Assembly: GCA_015698045.1 (NCBI GenBank)
Contig: BLAL01000193.1
Coordinates: 1,178,501-1,242,500, forward strand
DNA length: 64,000 nucleotides
From: Rhizophagus clarus
Lineage: Eukaryota > Glomeromycota > Glomeromycetes > Glomerales > Glomeraceae
Direction: 5' to 3'
This document shows positions 33,026 to 44,840 of this stretch, piece by piece. Position numbers and translations under genes: made by a program. The notes under the pieces are model-generated. The model did not search any database, was not told where the DNA came from, and saw nothing but the letters and a program-made list of their open reading frames with translations. Position 1 is the stretch's first letter. Every line of letters starts with the position of its first letter.

Positions 33026-34348
33026 TCATTATTTAAACAACATTCAAGAATAAATTTATGGTAATCAGATGAATTTCTATCTATCTGTCAAATTAAGAAA
33101 TTCATTCTCAGAAATCGCTATGTTAAAAAAAAAACAATAATAACGCAAGCGATCACGGAAAGATGCATATAGGTAATTTTCGTGAAGGTGAAACACTACT
33201 TGTAAACAACATCTTAATATCACTGCCAACCATTATGGCGTTTTCTTTTTTAAATTTAACAAAACCTAAAATTAAAAAATATTAATTTACATTCTTAAAG
33301 AAATCCTATAAAAAATTCTCTTAAAAAATATCGATCTTGATAGAGTATTAAGGTTTGGCATATATAATTTTTCATCACAAAGAAAAATGTACATTTTTTA
33401 ATCGATAATGCAATTTAATGTATTAGAGTTACGGGCTTCTTGATAGACCAATAAAATTGATATATATCAAGACTCTCCTGATTTATCAAGATCGATCCTC
33501 TTATTAAATCCTTTCCTAATCACTCGAAATTGTCTCTAAAATTAAAACAACTCAATTAACATTCTTAATTATGATCTCTAATAGAAAAAAGAAAAGGAAT
33601 ATTAGGAGAATTCCTGAATCAAAGAGCGACATGAAACAAGGCTTACCTTCATAACTTTAATTTCAAAACCCAAATCTTTTTAATACCCAAGGAGTCTTTC
33701 TCTAAAAGAAAAAAAGAGAAAGAACTTTATTAGCATTCCGGAAATAAAAAGAAAAAAAAATTACCCTTTTTAACTTTAATTCTGAAGTATAGGTAAAAGA
33801 GATGGAATATAAACCCAATTCTTTTGAATAACTTTCAAGATCAATAAGTGCGTTTGTTTTAGCCTTTTAGGCCGATAAACATTTTTACTTCTTTTGGATA
33901 TCACTATTACAAGAGTTTCTTCTAATAAAAGATAAAAAATTTATTAAAAAAACAAACGTGAAAAATTTTTCATTTAACCAATATAAAATTTACTTGATCC
34001 TCTGATATTACTTGATTTCGCTCCAGTCAAAAAATTTCAATATAATTTTCCAAGATAATTTTCCAAGATAACTGATTTCTTCCGGTTATTGATTATATAA
34101 TTTACATACTTGCTATATGAAGAAACAAAAATTATGTATCTACCAATATAAGTTAATACAACTTTCCTTTCGTTACATGAAAGTCAGACATAGCATTTGT
34201 TTACGCTAATTGCGCAGCATTTGAATAGGGTTTAGATTTCCGAAAAACATCATCTTGCATAAAATAATTGTAACCCGGAGAAAGAGATCCTCTTTAATGA
34301 ATGATGTACAAACAGTTTAGGGAAACAATAAGAATGGTGCAGAATTTA
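33026..34348. other. Intergenic, no supported gene
   Basis: AT-rich. I see no motif-bearing frame. A polypurine stretch lies at 33580-33790. Confidence 0.45.
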
Positions 34349-34373
34349 TTAACCGCAGTTTTACTGCGGTTAA
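34349..34373. promoter_or_regulatory. Perfect hairpin upstream of the MATA-HMG gene
   Basis: TTAACCGCAGT, three T, then its exact inverse ACTGCGGTTAA. It lies 184 bases before the start codon of the HMG-box gene. It could be a dyad operator, a hairpin in the 5' leader, or chance; regulatory function is inferred only from position and perfection. Confidence 0.35.
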
Positions 34374-34556
34374 TGACGCTTTCATCGGAATTTCGGCATA
34401 CTTTGTTATTTCCGGTTGCGTAATAATAATAAAAAAAAAAAGACATATAAACTGGCTTATAAATATTATATGATTCTTACCCTTAAATGTCATTTTCGTG
34501 CTAATTAAAATAATCGCAATTATTTCTCTTGAGAAAATTTAAATTAAATCGACAAT

Positions 34557-35525
34557 ATGAACAAATCGCAAGAAACTTCTTTGAACTCTCAAACTTATAA
34601 TATAAGTCTAACTCAAGTGAATAATCATGAAAACACTGAAAGATTTAACGACATTTTCAATAATAAGCCCAACAATATGGATGATTTAAATTCGATTTCT
34701 GTTAAACGACCATCTTTTCCTCCATGTATCGATACAAAATCTTTAGTAGCAAATCTATTAAAACATAAAAATAAGAATCCAAAAATGCCAAATGAATTTT
34801 TTATTTATCGTGCCGCTTTAGTTAAAGAACTCAAGGCAAATAATTATAAGATTAAAATGACGAAACTTTCAACTTTGGCAGCAGATTCATGGAGTCAAGA
34901 ACCACCTATCGTTAAATCAGAATATCGAAAATTAGCACGTGAAACAGAGAGACAATATTTAGATGCGCGTTCTTCATTAATGTTAAATTCTACAACAAAA
35001 GAATTAAATAACGATGCGATAAAAGATTCCGGACGTAAAAAGAAAATTTTAAATAATCATTTACCTCCCCTTAATTCATCGAATTCAAATACTAACGTTT
35101 CGATAAATGAACCATCGGACAATTCCACTATAACCGGTTTAACTAATATTGGTGGAGTGGTTAACGTCACATATCCGACTTTAGTGAGAAACGATTTCAC
35201 GCTATTAGAAGATAATTCAATTTTTGGTATGAGACCAAATAATCCACGTACGCTATATTTAATCCCTCCAAACGATAATGATTTTCCTTATTTAGATATT
35301 TCGACATATTCATCGGAAAATTCTTCACCGGTTTCTGATTACTCTCACTATTGGTCAAATCCATCTTCCCCATCGACTTCAACTTTACCTATAAGTTCAA
35401 CAAACACAAACGAATTAAAAGATAATAATAATTTCTTCGCTCCTTTATCTACCCCAATATATGGATATTATATGAACCCTTTAACGATTAACGATATGAA
35501 TTATTCGCAATTTTATGAACAATAA
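34557..35525 (+). CDS. MATA-HMG box transcription factor
   Basis: 322 residues, single exon, ATG at 34557. The HMG box spans about residues 77-137 (MPNEFFIYRAALVKEL, then 'LSTLAADSWSQEPPIVKSEYRKLA'), with the MATA-type features: the PNEFF/IYR start of helix 1 and the W-x8-K-x2-Y/F spacing of helix 3. It is preceded by a basic stretch (KHKNKNPKMPN). The rest is Asn/Ser-rich and probably disordered, with a Pro/Ser-rich C-terminus. Such proteins bind DNA in the nucleus; the family includes fungal mating-type regulators and is strongly expanded in arbuscular mycorrhizal fungi, where most members are not proven mating-type genes. No homeodomain pair of the MAT locus is present nearby. Confidence 0.88.
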   Translation: MNKSQETSLNSQTYNISLTQVNNHENTERFNDIFNNKPNNMDDLNSISVKRPSFPPCIDTKSLVANLLKHKNKNPKMPNEFFIYRAALVKELKANNYKIKMTKLSTLAADSWSQEPPIVKSEYRKLARETERQYLDARSSLMLNSTTKELNNDAIKDSGRKKKILNNHLPPLNSSNSNTNVSINEPSDNSTITGLTNIGGVVNVTYPTLVRNDFTLLEDNSIFGMRPNNPRTLYLIPPNDNDFPYLDISTYSSENSSPVSDYSHYWSNPSSPSTSTLPISSTNTNELKDNNNFFAPLSTPIYGYYMNPLTINDMNYSQFYEQ

Positions 35526-36997
35526 ATACTTATACAATTAAGTTGGTAATTAATTATTAGGCATAAAATAAGGAAATATGAATAAATTGTAAAATAATTT
35601 CGTAATAATAATGTTTATATTCGGAATAAAATGTATAATAAAAATGATGCAAAGATTTTTTTTTCGTGACGTGTAAATTTCTTAACAAATTTACTGCAAA
35701 TTTATTAATTGTGTTATTACTGTACATATCAGATATATCGTAAAAAAAAATTATTGACTCTATTCAATTTTTACGAAATTTAATTTGTAAAGAAATATAA
35801 ATTACATTTAATTCGAAATTAGGATTCATATATATGTAAATAATAATTCTTGCAGATTTGATAAACTCAAATTAACTTAGGTTATACAGTATTTAGTAAA
35901 ACTAATCTGAAACATGTATCAGATTTTTTATAAATAGAAAATTAGAAATGTTTTTTTTTGTGACCAGGGTTTGGATTATATTAATTAAGTTGATATATGT
36001 AGTGCTTTAATGGTTGTCATTGTTATAATTAACCCTTCGAACCCTTCGACGAATTCAATTTATTTATTATATGTACAGTATGTACCGTAAACCGCAATTT
36101 TACACTAACCAAAGATTAACAACAATCGATTCTAAATTGTCCAATTATAACGTAAGTGCCAAAAATATTACTATTTATTGTTTTGTTAAAACAAAATTTA
36201 CTAAACGTTCTATAAATAAAAAAAAAATCCTTAAAAGGCATACATATAAGTTAATTTTGGCCACGCCACACATAAAAAAAAAACTTTGAAAGGGCCAAAA
36301 CTTTTCTATTTTAAGTACAGAAGAGAGTACAGGGAGTGGTATCTTACCCACAAATAGATCATCTGAGCAACGTTCCGCCACGAGAAATCTTTCTATACAA
36401 AAAGAAACCCCTTGAAATTAATTAATGAGGGGGAAGAATGTAAAAAGGAAAGATATATATTCATTCAGTCCAAACATACATTCATTCATGCGGTAACAAA
36501 TATTTATAGCATTTAGATTCTTCTTATCGAAACAATTGATATAAATATATTAAAAGGCGTAATGTACATTATGACCAATTTTGTGATTACAGCCCAAGCC
36601 GTATTAAGTAAATGAATTCACGCCCCGGGAAATATTGCGGCAATCAATTTGTAAAGTTAGACTTGTATTACATTTGCGCAATAATATTTTTTAGTATTAA
36701 TAGCGTGTAGTTACAAAAAAAAATTTTTTTTTTTTTTTTTTTTTTAAAAAAGAATTTTCTTTCATCAACAATATCGCAATCTAAAATAAAAACAATTATT
36801 TAAAAGAACGAATATGATTTAATTATTATTATTTTTTTTTTTTCACTCTCCGACAATTTAAATAATTTATGATTGGAAGTTAATAATATAGTTTAATGGT
36901 AACCAAACCTGGTCATTTTTTTTAATAATTAAATATTGCCGATACAAGAATATAATACAAGTATTTTCAGTAACAACACTTTAGTCACACCGACATT
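35526..36997. other. Intergenic, no supported gene
   Basis: 3' flank of the HMG gene and 5' flank of the fasciclin gene. It contains T runs at 36721-36745 and 36831-36842. Nothing else recognised. Confidence 0.5.
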
Positions 36998-38309
36998 ATG
37001 TATTTTTTTCCTTGGGTACAATTTATTCAAAAATTTTTATTACTAGTCATAATATTTACAAGCAATGTAATAGGGCAAACGGTTACCATAGCACGATATA
37101 TTCAAACCGTAAATGATTTATCAACCTTAAGACAAATATTGAGTTATCCAGGATTAATTGATTTATTTACGTTACTTGATTCACCAGTTGCTGGAACTTT
37201 ATTTGCACCAACAAATGAAGCATTTTTATCATCAGGAATCGACCTTACAAATGCGAATGGTGCCTTTGTTTCAAATTTAATAAGATATCACTCAATTCCT
37301 AGTAAGTAATTAAAAAATAAATATTGTAACTAAAAGAAATTAAGATAATAAATAATTCATTTCTTTTTAGATCGAAAGATATTATCCGAGGATTTAATGC
37401 CAAGTTTAGTCGTAAGTACATCATTAAATGATTCTTCGTTGGTAAATCTACCAAATGGAGGTCAAGTTCTCTATTTAATGAAATCTATACAAGGAGATAT
37501 TACGATTAATAATGGTAATAGTAATGGTAATAGTAATTTACCAGTAAAAATTATTCAAAAGGATATTATATGTACCAATGGTGTTATACATATAATTGAC
37601 TCAGGTAATTCTCCATATACCTTTGTGTTTTACTTTTTTTACCTTAAACTAACTTAAAACTCACTGATCAATAGTTATATTGCCACCTTTATCATTGATT
37701 GATACAGCAAATAATTTGGGTTTAACTCAATTTGTAAATACATTTACAAATGCAAATTTGTTATCAAATTTTAATACATCAATAGGAATTACTATATTCG
37801 CACCATCAAATGATGCATTTAATAGACCAAATTATTTATCTAAGGGATCAGTTGATAACCAGATTTCTTTATTAAAACTTCATGTAATAATTGGTACAGT
37901 AATCTATGAGATTAAAGATGGTGTGGAAGTAGAATCAAGTGATACCGGATATAATTTACATTTTACGGTTAATAATGATACTCTTTATGTTAATAATGGA
38001 AAAGTGGAAAGATCTGATATATTATTACAAAATGGTGTAATGTATGTTATTGATAATGTTTTATCACCATTAGACGGATCAGGTGGTGATGCGGTTTCGA
38101 ATAATCCAAATAATGGTTTTGATAGTGGTTATAACGTTCAAGGTATTAGGGATAAGAAATTAATCGTTGGTACCGTTTTAGGAGGTATTTGTGGCGGAAT
38201 CGTCATTTCTTTATTTTCCTGTATGTTATATAAATGGTATAGAGCACAAAAAAATAGTAAATATGTTATCTCTTCTAATGTTAATAATAATATTAACAAT
38301 AAAGGATAA
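36998..38309 (+). CDS. Two-domain fasciclin (FAS1) surface protein
   Basis: Three exons: 36998-37301, 37371-37604 and 37675-38309, with GTAAGT and GTAATT donors, TAG acceptors and matching phases; 390 residues in all. Residues 1-26 form a signal peptide ending near NVIGQ. FAS1 domain 1 (about 30-165) has 'GTLFAPTNEAF' and 'LIRYHSIP', and ends 'NGVIHIIDSG'. FAS1 domain 2 (about 180-315) has 'GITIFAPSNDAFN', 'LKLHVIIGTVIY' and 'NGVMYVIDNVL'. A linker precedes one membrane helix at about 345-367 (IVGTVLGGICGGIVISLF) and a short basic tail. FAS1 proteins mediate adhesion at the plasma membrane or wall. It is therefore a type I membrane protein rather than GPI-anchored. Confidence 0.92.
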
Positions 38310-39918
38310 AATATTTATTATACTTCATAGTTTTGATTATCATCATTATTTAAATATTAACAAAATCATTCGAAATCAAAAAAAAATTCAAGGTGGACTA
38401 TTTATGGGTTTTGACATCAGCAAGGTTTTTAATTTATAGTATGCAAATCCGAAAGGGTAAATTTAGTATAATGCTTAAATCTCGCATGTCATGTGATTTG
38501 TAATTTTTGATATTCGGAGAACTAAAAAAATTTTTTTACAATTTTATTTATCAAACACAATGACGCAATGTCAAATGCAAATGTCAAAAGTAATTATTTA
38601 TTAATTTTGTACAGAACTAATCGTAAATTATGACAATAAAAATTGAAAATGATAAAAATAAATGAAAATGGAAAGGCAAACAAAAATGAAAGAATAAATG
38701 GAAAGAGAAAAGATAAATAAAAATAAAAATAAAAAGGGCAGGCAAAAATGAAAGGTAAACAGAAAAAGAAAGAGGTGAATGAAAATGTAAGAGATAAACA
38801 AAGAGAAAATGAAAATGCAAATAAAAAAATCAAATTGAATTTTTTTTTGGAAATTTTTATACAGATCACTATTTTTTTTTTGATAACTGCAATAATGTGA
38901 GATACATAAAGAATAAATACTTATAGAATATCAAAATTGATTATTATTTTTGTTGTTTAATAAAGCTTATTTAATTTTTTTTCACATATTACATCATATA
39001 ATTAAAAATAAATATGGATTCTAGGCCATTTAATAGGATCTTAAATATTACTAAAAAAATTCAGATCTGGATTTATATAAAATTATATATAAATTTTAGC
39101 TTTAAAATTTGCTATTTTGAAAACTAATAATTATATTTTAATAATCTTTGGCTTGTTAGATTTGTCTCAGTAAAGCAAATATTTTGATATATAAATTATT
39201 TTTCTAGATGTAATATTAACTGAGATATCCCATTTTAAAATTATAGTTATATAAGATTTAATTTATCTTATAGTAATTATTACTTATAAATTATAACTTT
39301 TATAAATCATAAACTAAGTAATATAAAAAAAATTAAACTGGTAAAATAATAGAAACTGTATATTTCTATCAGTTTGGTTTATAAGATTTAATAATATTCA
39401 GTTAAGTTCTATTATAAGTCAAAAATAATTAGTTTTAAAAAATAACAATAATAAAAATAAAAAATTCTGGATTTTTTATCATGGATTTTTTATGGAATCC
39501 ATAAAAATTCCATGAAACATACCAAAAAAAAATTTTGTTACTTATATGATAAGTTTTATATTTAAATAAAATATTGTAAAATACAAGTTATATAATATAA
39601 ATAAATACATTTTTGAAATTTTAGACTATGTGATTTATAAATAATAGCCACTATAATAATCTTTAAAATCCTTATTTAATGCATTATATTATTTTTTTAA
39701 TCTCTTAAAGATAGAAAAACTATTTTATTAATTAATTTTAAATATTTTTAAAAGTTTAACATTTTTATAATAATTAATTTTACTTTCAAATTTTTTTTTT
39801 AATTTAATAATATTGTATATCACATCTATTTTATTGTATAAAACCATTAAGCTATACTACTAATTAAAAATCCATCCACTATCATAAATAATTATATAAA
39901 AATAAATATAGTGCCAGA
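38310..39918. other. Intergenic, purine-rich low complexity
   Basis: No supported gene. At 38630-38830 the plus strand is an A/G-rich stretch of loose repeats around 'aaaatgaaa', which makes Phe-rich minus-strand frames that are not genes. At 39467-39515 the word 'tggattttttat' is repeated and followed by its inverse. Confidence 0.5.
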
Positions 39919-41055
39919 AGGACCTCAAACAATACTAATATAACTCACAAATAATCTGCATGTGTTTACTATTAATTTTACACAACTTTTTTTTTATAGT
40001 AACACTATGCAAACTTACATCTTAGTTAAAAAAAAATTTTTTAAATTTATAAAAAATTTGTTAACGCTATAATGAATTATTCAGTATAAAAGCAGGGTTA
40101 TGTGACTTGCTGATTTAATCTGAATATCTGATTTTTTTTAATTCAGTTTATTTTTATAGTGTTGCGAGATGAAAAGCATGACCAGATTTTTGGAATTAAG
40201 GTAAGGTTGTTTTTTTTAATTAATTAAGTTATTAACTTTTTTTATTTTTTTATAGTATTGCCAGATGAAAAGTACGACCAGACTTTTGGAATTAAGGTAA
40301 GGGAAGGCGGGAAAGTGTTTTTTGGTATTTTTTTAACTAATTAATTATTTATTTTTTTTTCTTTTTTGTAATGTTGCCCTGTGTTACCAGATGAAAAACA
40401 TGACTAGACTTTTAGAATTAAAGTAAAGGAGGGCAAAGAAAGTATTTTTCAGTGTTTTTTTTTAATTAATTAACTTTTTTTTTATTTTTTGTTCTTTTTT
40501 GTAGTGTTGTCAGATAAAAAGCATGACCAGATTTTTAAAATTAAGGTAAGGAAGGGTGTGAGAAGTGTTTTTCAGTGTTTTTTTTAATTAATTAACTTTT
40601 TTTTATTTTTTTTTATTTTTTGTAGTATTGCCAGATGAAAAGTATGACCAGACTTTTGAAATTAAGATAAGAAAGGGTGGGGGAAGTGTTTTTCATTATT
40701 TTTTTAATTAATTAAAATTAACTTTTTTTTTTATTTTTTGTTCTTTTTTATAGTGTTGCCAGATGAAAAGCATGACCAGACTTTTGAAATTAAGGTAAGG
40801 GAGGTAGAGGAAGTATTTTTTAGTGTTTTTTTTAATTAATTAACTTTTTTTTATTTTTTTGTTCTTTTTTATAGTGTTGCTAGACGAAAAGCATGATCAG
40901 ACTTTTGGAATTATAAACTCTACGTAAACATAAAATGTGAGTTACTTCCAAATTGACCAATTTACGCAAACTCAATTTGTGGGTTTAAAAAGTAACTTCA
41001 TATAAACTCCACATAAATCCGTATGTGAGTTATATTAGTATTATTTGGGATCCTG
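39919..41055. mobile_element. Non-autonomous TIR element, hAT-like
   Basis: The left end AGGACCTCAAACAATACT matches the inverse of the right end, AGGATCCCAAATAATACT, with about 28 of 31 terminal bases agreeing and continuing into AATATAACTCAC. The flanks GTGCCAGA (39911-39918) and GTACCAGA (41056-41063) look like an 8-bp target duplication with one change. There is no transposase. The interior is mainly the micro-exon-like array described below. The terminal sequence is related to that of the small element at 44543-44840. Confidence 0.75.
40160..40915 (+). repeat. Seven tandem 41-nt micro-exon-like units
   Basis: A 41-nt core starting tgttgccagatgaaaag recurs at 40160, 40256, about 40385, 40505, 40626, 40754 and 40875 with a period of 96-129 bp. 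Most cores are preceded by a T-rich tract and TAG and followed by GTAAGG, exactly like a short exon between introns. Two of the three frames of the core are open. Exceptions: unit 3 has TAA instead of TAG before it and a small insertion, unit 5 has lost its GT, and unit 7 has no donor. Confidence 0.85.
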
Positions 41056-41063
41056 TACCAGAA

Positions 41064-42424
41064 TTTATATTTGATAATAAAATTGGAATACTTATAAATT
41101 TTTTAGTATTTTAAAAAAAATAAAGTTTTAAAAAAAATAAACTGATAACTTTATTTTTTAAGATAAATACTATTAAAGTTTAGTGACTTATTACTAATTA
41201 ATGAGAAAAGATAAAAAAGAGATACTGGTATAACAGGATACGATCATATTTTATATTACATACTGATCATTTGCTGATTATAATATAAATAATATCACAT
41301 TAATTTTGAAGCATTATTTCAAGCTATAAATATATAAAAAAATTATATTAATTCGTGATATTGCAAAAAATTTATATTTGATTTTGATGCAAATTTTTGT
41401 TGTTTATTAATTAATTTTCAGTAAACACCACTTTTCATTCCAGAATAATCGTACTTAAAATTAACTTTAAATTTAATAAATATCAGTCACTGGATATTTT
41501 CAGTACAATGCCAATTACTAATTAAAAATTTTGTATTATATAAATTAACCTATTTTTATTTGGTTTAAACAGGATAAAGGCTTTAATAAAATATAACTTT
41601 TTTGCAAATGCATTAAAAGTATCACATATGAACTTTTAAATAGCACTAATTTTATTAAAATACGTCACTTTTTTAAATATTTTATTATATAAGGTTTTTC
41701 TGTGACTTTTTGAACTTTAAACTGAAATCCTTCTACCAATATTAGTTCTTTTTAAAAGATTTTTACATGACAAGTTAACCATTAATATAGTTATATTATT
41801 GTAAAATTTGATTAGAAGTTTATATGTACATTGTTGAAAAATAGCCAAGAAAGTGAATTCTTTATAATATAGTAAGTATCAGATCAGGATTCCAAACAAT
41901 ATATAAATATGTTAAATTTGAGTTTGCTTGATGATCATATAAAAAAAAACCCTATATAAGACTTTTATTTGCTTATTTTAATATAAAATTTTAGTTGGTT
42001 AAATATTTGAATACATAGTTGAACTTATTTTTATTTCAGCTCAGTAATTATATTTATATAGCTAAATCTCTTATTTGTATAATAAAGATTTTCATATACT
42101 GTATATATAAAAAAAATTTTAATTTCACACATATATTAAAAAAATTTTTTTACAAAAAATTTTTTTAAACTTATACTTCTTTTCTATTATTTTACATATT
42201 TTAATTTTATAAACATAATATTGTATTTAATATTTATAAAAAAAAATCATGTTTTTATCTGAATCTTTAATTAATTCGTGAATAAAATCCAATTTAAAAC
42301 TCTTATGATCTTTTGTTATATCTAACTTTTTATCAATTAAATAATAATTTATAATAGAAATATCCAATAACCAAAAGAACAAAGGTAGTCAAATTTAATA
42401 AACAATTAATTGAGTTAAGTAATA
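41064..42424. other. Intergenic, no supported gene
   Basis: Very AT-rich. Nothing recognised. Confidence 0.45.
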
Positions 42425-43025
42425 GCTTTATAATTGATTAGCTATATCAACGCTGTCCATATATTTGTTGTAGTCATCAGAATTGGTAAAGTTTTGCGAA
42501 CTGCACCTTTAAATATTAATCTAATTTTTTTGTTATTTGTATTTATCTTTCTAAGTTTTTTATACTTTTTACAAACTTTATCATTAATATTATGTATTAT
42601 GCTAAGCATTATAACAGGCCTATTATCAATCCACAACATTACTAATACACCATTTATTACAACTCCTTTTAAAAAATTTTATTCATTAACTTTTTCTTTT
42701 TCTTTTTTCAAAATCACAGAAAATTTTGCAGTATTTATTTTAACCATTCTACATGTACTGATATCTTTTTCTCAAAGAAAAGAAAATAAGTTTATACTTG
42801 AAAAAAATTGTTCATATAGACATTAAAAAATATTTGTGTTATATATTTCACTACCAGTTTTATTAACATTAGCAATTGGATCAATACTAGAGGTTTCAAT
42901 TTTTAACATAAATATGAAAATATACGTATAACCTAAATCATATAATGACAATATCATTATCGGTACTGGACTATGCCCAGTGATGGCTAAAACCCTTTTA
43001 TACATCCTCATTCCATGAAACCCCA
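42425..43025 (-). pseudogene. piggyBac-type transposase relic
   Basis: Minus-strand frames carry, in the proper order, 'LYDLGYTYIFIF' and 'NVNKTGSEIYN' (near 42830-42960), 'NVYMNNFF' in another frame, 'TCRMVKIN' (near 42745), 'VINGVLVMLWIDNRPVIML' (42600-42660) and 'DDYNKYMDSVDIANQL' (42430-42475). These are the hallmark segments of the piggyBac DDE domain (GYTYDF, NKTGSE, DNFF, GT-RxNRKG, W-DNRPV, YN-xM-GVDxADQ). There is an in-frame TAA and at least two frameshifts, and the N-terminal third is absent. An unrelated plus-strand frame over the same bases is a shadow. Confidence 0.8.
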
Positions 43026-44206
43026 TACCATATCACCTATCCAGTTAGCCTCCCAGCACCTTACGACACATCTCTAATCATACCATAGATAAAACTCTAT
43101 CTATACTATACTTACCTAACTGTAACTATCTGTAACTATATCTGTAACTAATAAATATACTAAAAATAAAGTAGAACAAAGAATAAACAAGAAATAAGGA
43201 AAAAATTACAGAATTACAGATATTACAGATGTTTAAAAAAAATAATTAGAACAAACTTTCTCAAAAATTTTTTTTTTTGGGTATCTCAACTGTAACTTCT
43301 ATAACTGATTACCTTATCCGTAACCACTCTCAGGAACAGACTTAAACACCTTACTAAGCCTGATATGATATATGTAAAATACCCTATCATCTAGTATAAA
43401 CTCTTATATATATCCTTATACTAGTCCTTATACTAAATACCCAGTCATTGATCCTCATATTAGATGCATTAGATGACCATATTGTCAACCTGCTTGTATT
43501 CAATGTCCATACCCCTCAATAGCATACAAATATTATATCTAAAAAAAAAAATTGTAATTAAACATAGTCAATAGATAAACAAGTTAGATAATCTATTTTT
43601 TTATCCAACTAAATATTCAATCATCTCTTTTAATAGTTTTTCAAATTCAAACTCTTTTACATACTTTGCATTATCTAGTGTTAATCTAAGAATAAATTTT
43701 ATTTTAACGTCTAATCATCCAAATCCTTATTTTGAACTATAGTATACAATTTTATTGATTCAAAATATTCCCTTATAGAACTATCATCTTATGTGAGAGC
43801 TAGTATTCCTATTTCTTAGTTACTTTGTGATCCTGAAGTGCTTGAAGAGGTCAATTGATCTACCTAATTAATGGGCTGGATAGAGATATAAGAGAAAAAT
43901 CTTTATATCGATTATTATTTGATTTATATGTAAAAAAAAGAATAAATGAATCCTTTGCCATATATTGTAAAAGAGTGGATAATTCTTTAAGCATCTATAA
44001 ATGTGACTAGAGAAGAGTTACTTGATATTCTTAAAAAGAATAGAATAGACTATTGATTCCTACTTGTAAGATGAGTTTTTTCATTAAGCCATCATTGAAT
44101 AGTTTTAAAAGTACTTTGATACCTTTTATTATTTTTTTATCACTTAGAGGGTGTTTATTTAAAAGTTCTCTAAAAACATATTTAGCCCAAATTATATATG
44201 GTCTGG
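43026..44206. other. Mostly non-coding, with weak coding relics
   Basis: At about 43600-43790 the minus strand reads 'SIREYFESIKLYTIVQNKDLDD', then in another frame 'LTLDNAKYVKEFEFEKLLKEM', which looks like decayed coding sequence of unknown family. At about 43955-44070 the plus strand reads 'LPYIVKEWI' and 'INVTREELLDILKKNRIDY' with stops between. I cannot assign either. Confidence 0.35.
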
Positions 44207-44364
44207 TAATTACATGGCCAAAAATGTAATTTGTAAATCAAAATATGTAAATAATTATGTATTTCGTAATTATTTATGTAGAATATAAATAATTACATCA
44301 AACGTTATTACTGTAAATATTATTGGATAAAAAAAAGCAAAAAAAAGTCAAATTTGCTATTTAT

Positions 44365-44530
44365 ATATATAAAAAGTGAAAAATGCCAAAACTAACAGTT
44401 TTGGCATTTTTATATATAAAAACGCAAAAAATAATATCAAAACTGTCAATTTTAGCATTTTTAAATGTAAAAAGTAAAAAAAAATGCTGGAACAGACTGT
44501 TCCAGCATTTTTATATAAAAAGTCAAAAAA
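44365..44530. repeat. Three tandem hairpins with differing stems
   Basis: Units of about 55 bp, each with an inverted repeat. Hairpin 1 (44379-44411) has arm AAAAATGCCAAAACT and its exact inverse. Hairpin 3 (44480-44512) has arm AAAAATGCTGGAACA and its exact inverse. The middle one is degraded. The arms differ between units at several positions, but within a unit the two arms still match. Confidence 0.8.
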
Positions 44531-44542
44531 AATTGTCAAGAT

Positions 44543-44840
44543 AGGACCCCAGACATTACTAAAATAACTCACATTTTTTTTTTACCCATTTTTCTCAAAA
44601 TTAAGCCAATTTGCTCTTTTAGTTCTTTAAGGATATCTCGCCATCTATTCAACTAATTTCAATAAACTTTTTTTTTATTTTGTAGATCTCATTGAGAGCT
44701 ACATTTTAAAAAAAAGCTCATCCAATTTGGATCACTGGTTGACGAGAAAATTGTAAAAAACATGTTTTTTAGCTTCTAAATTTCACATCAATTTGCTCTT
44801 TTTCATAATTATGAGTTGTATCAGTAATGTCTGGGGTCCT
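44543..44840. mobile_element. Small TIR element (298 bp)
   Basis: Begins AGGACCCCAGACATTACT and ends with its exact inverse; both ends continue into a related 'AACTCA' word. No coding capacity and no clear target duplication. The TIR is similar to that of the 1.1-kb element at 39919-41055, so the two belong to one family. It is nested inside the 5.1-kb TIR-bounded region. Confidence 0.8.

Noticed and set aside
38594-38869. Phe-rich minus-strand frames
   Set aside because: They are products of the polypurine low-complexity stretch.
42434-42826. 130-codon hydrophobic plus-strand frame
   Set aside because: It lies antisense to the piggyBac relic, starts without ATG, and its hydrophobicity comes from A-rich coding on the other strand.
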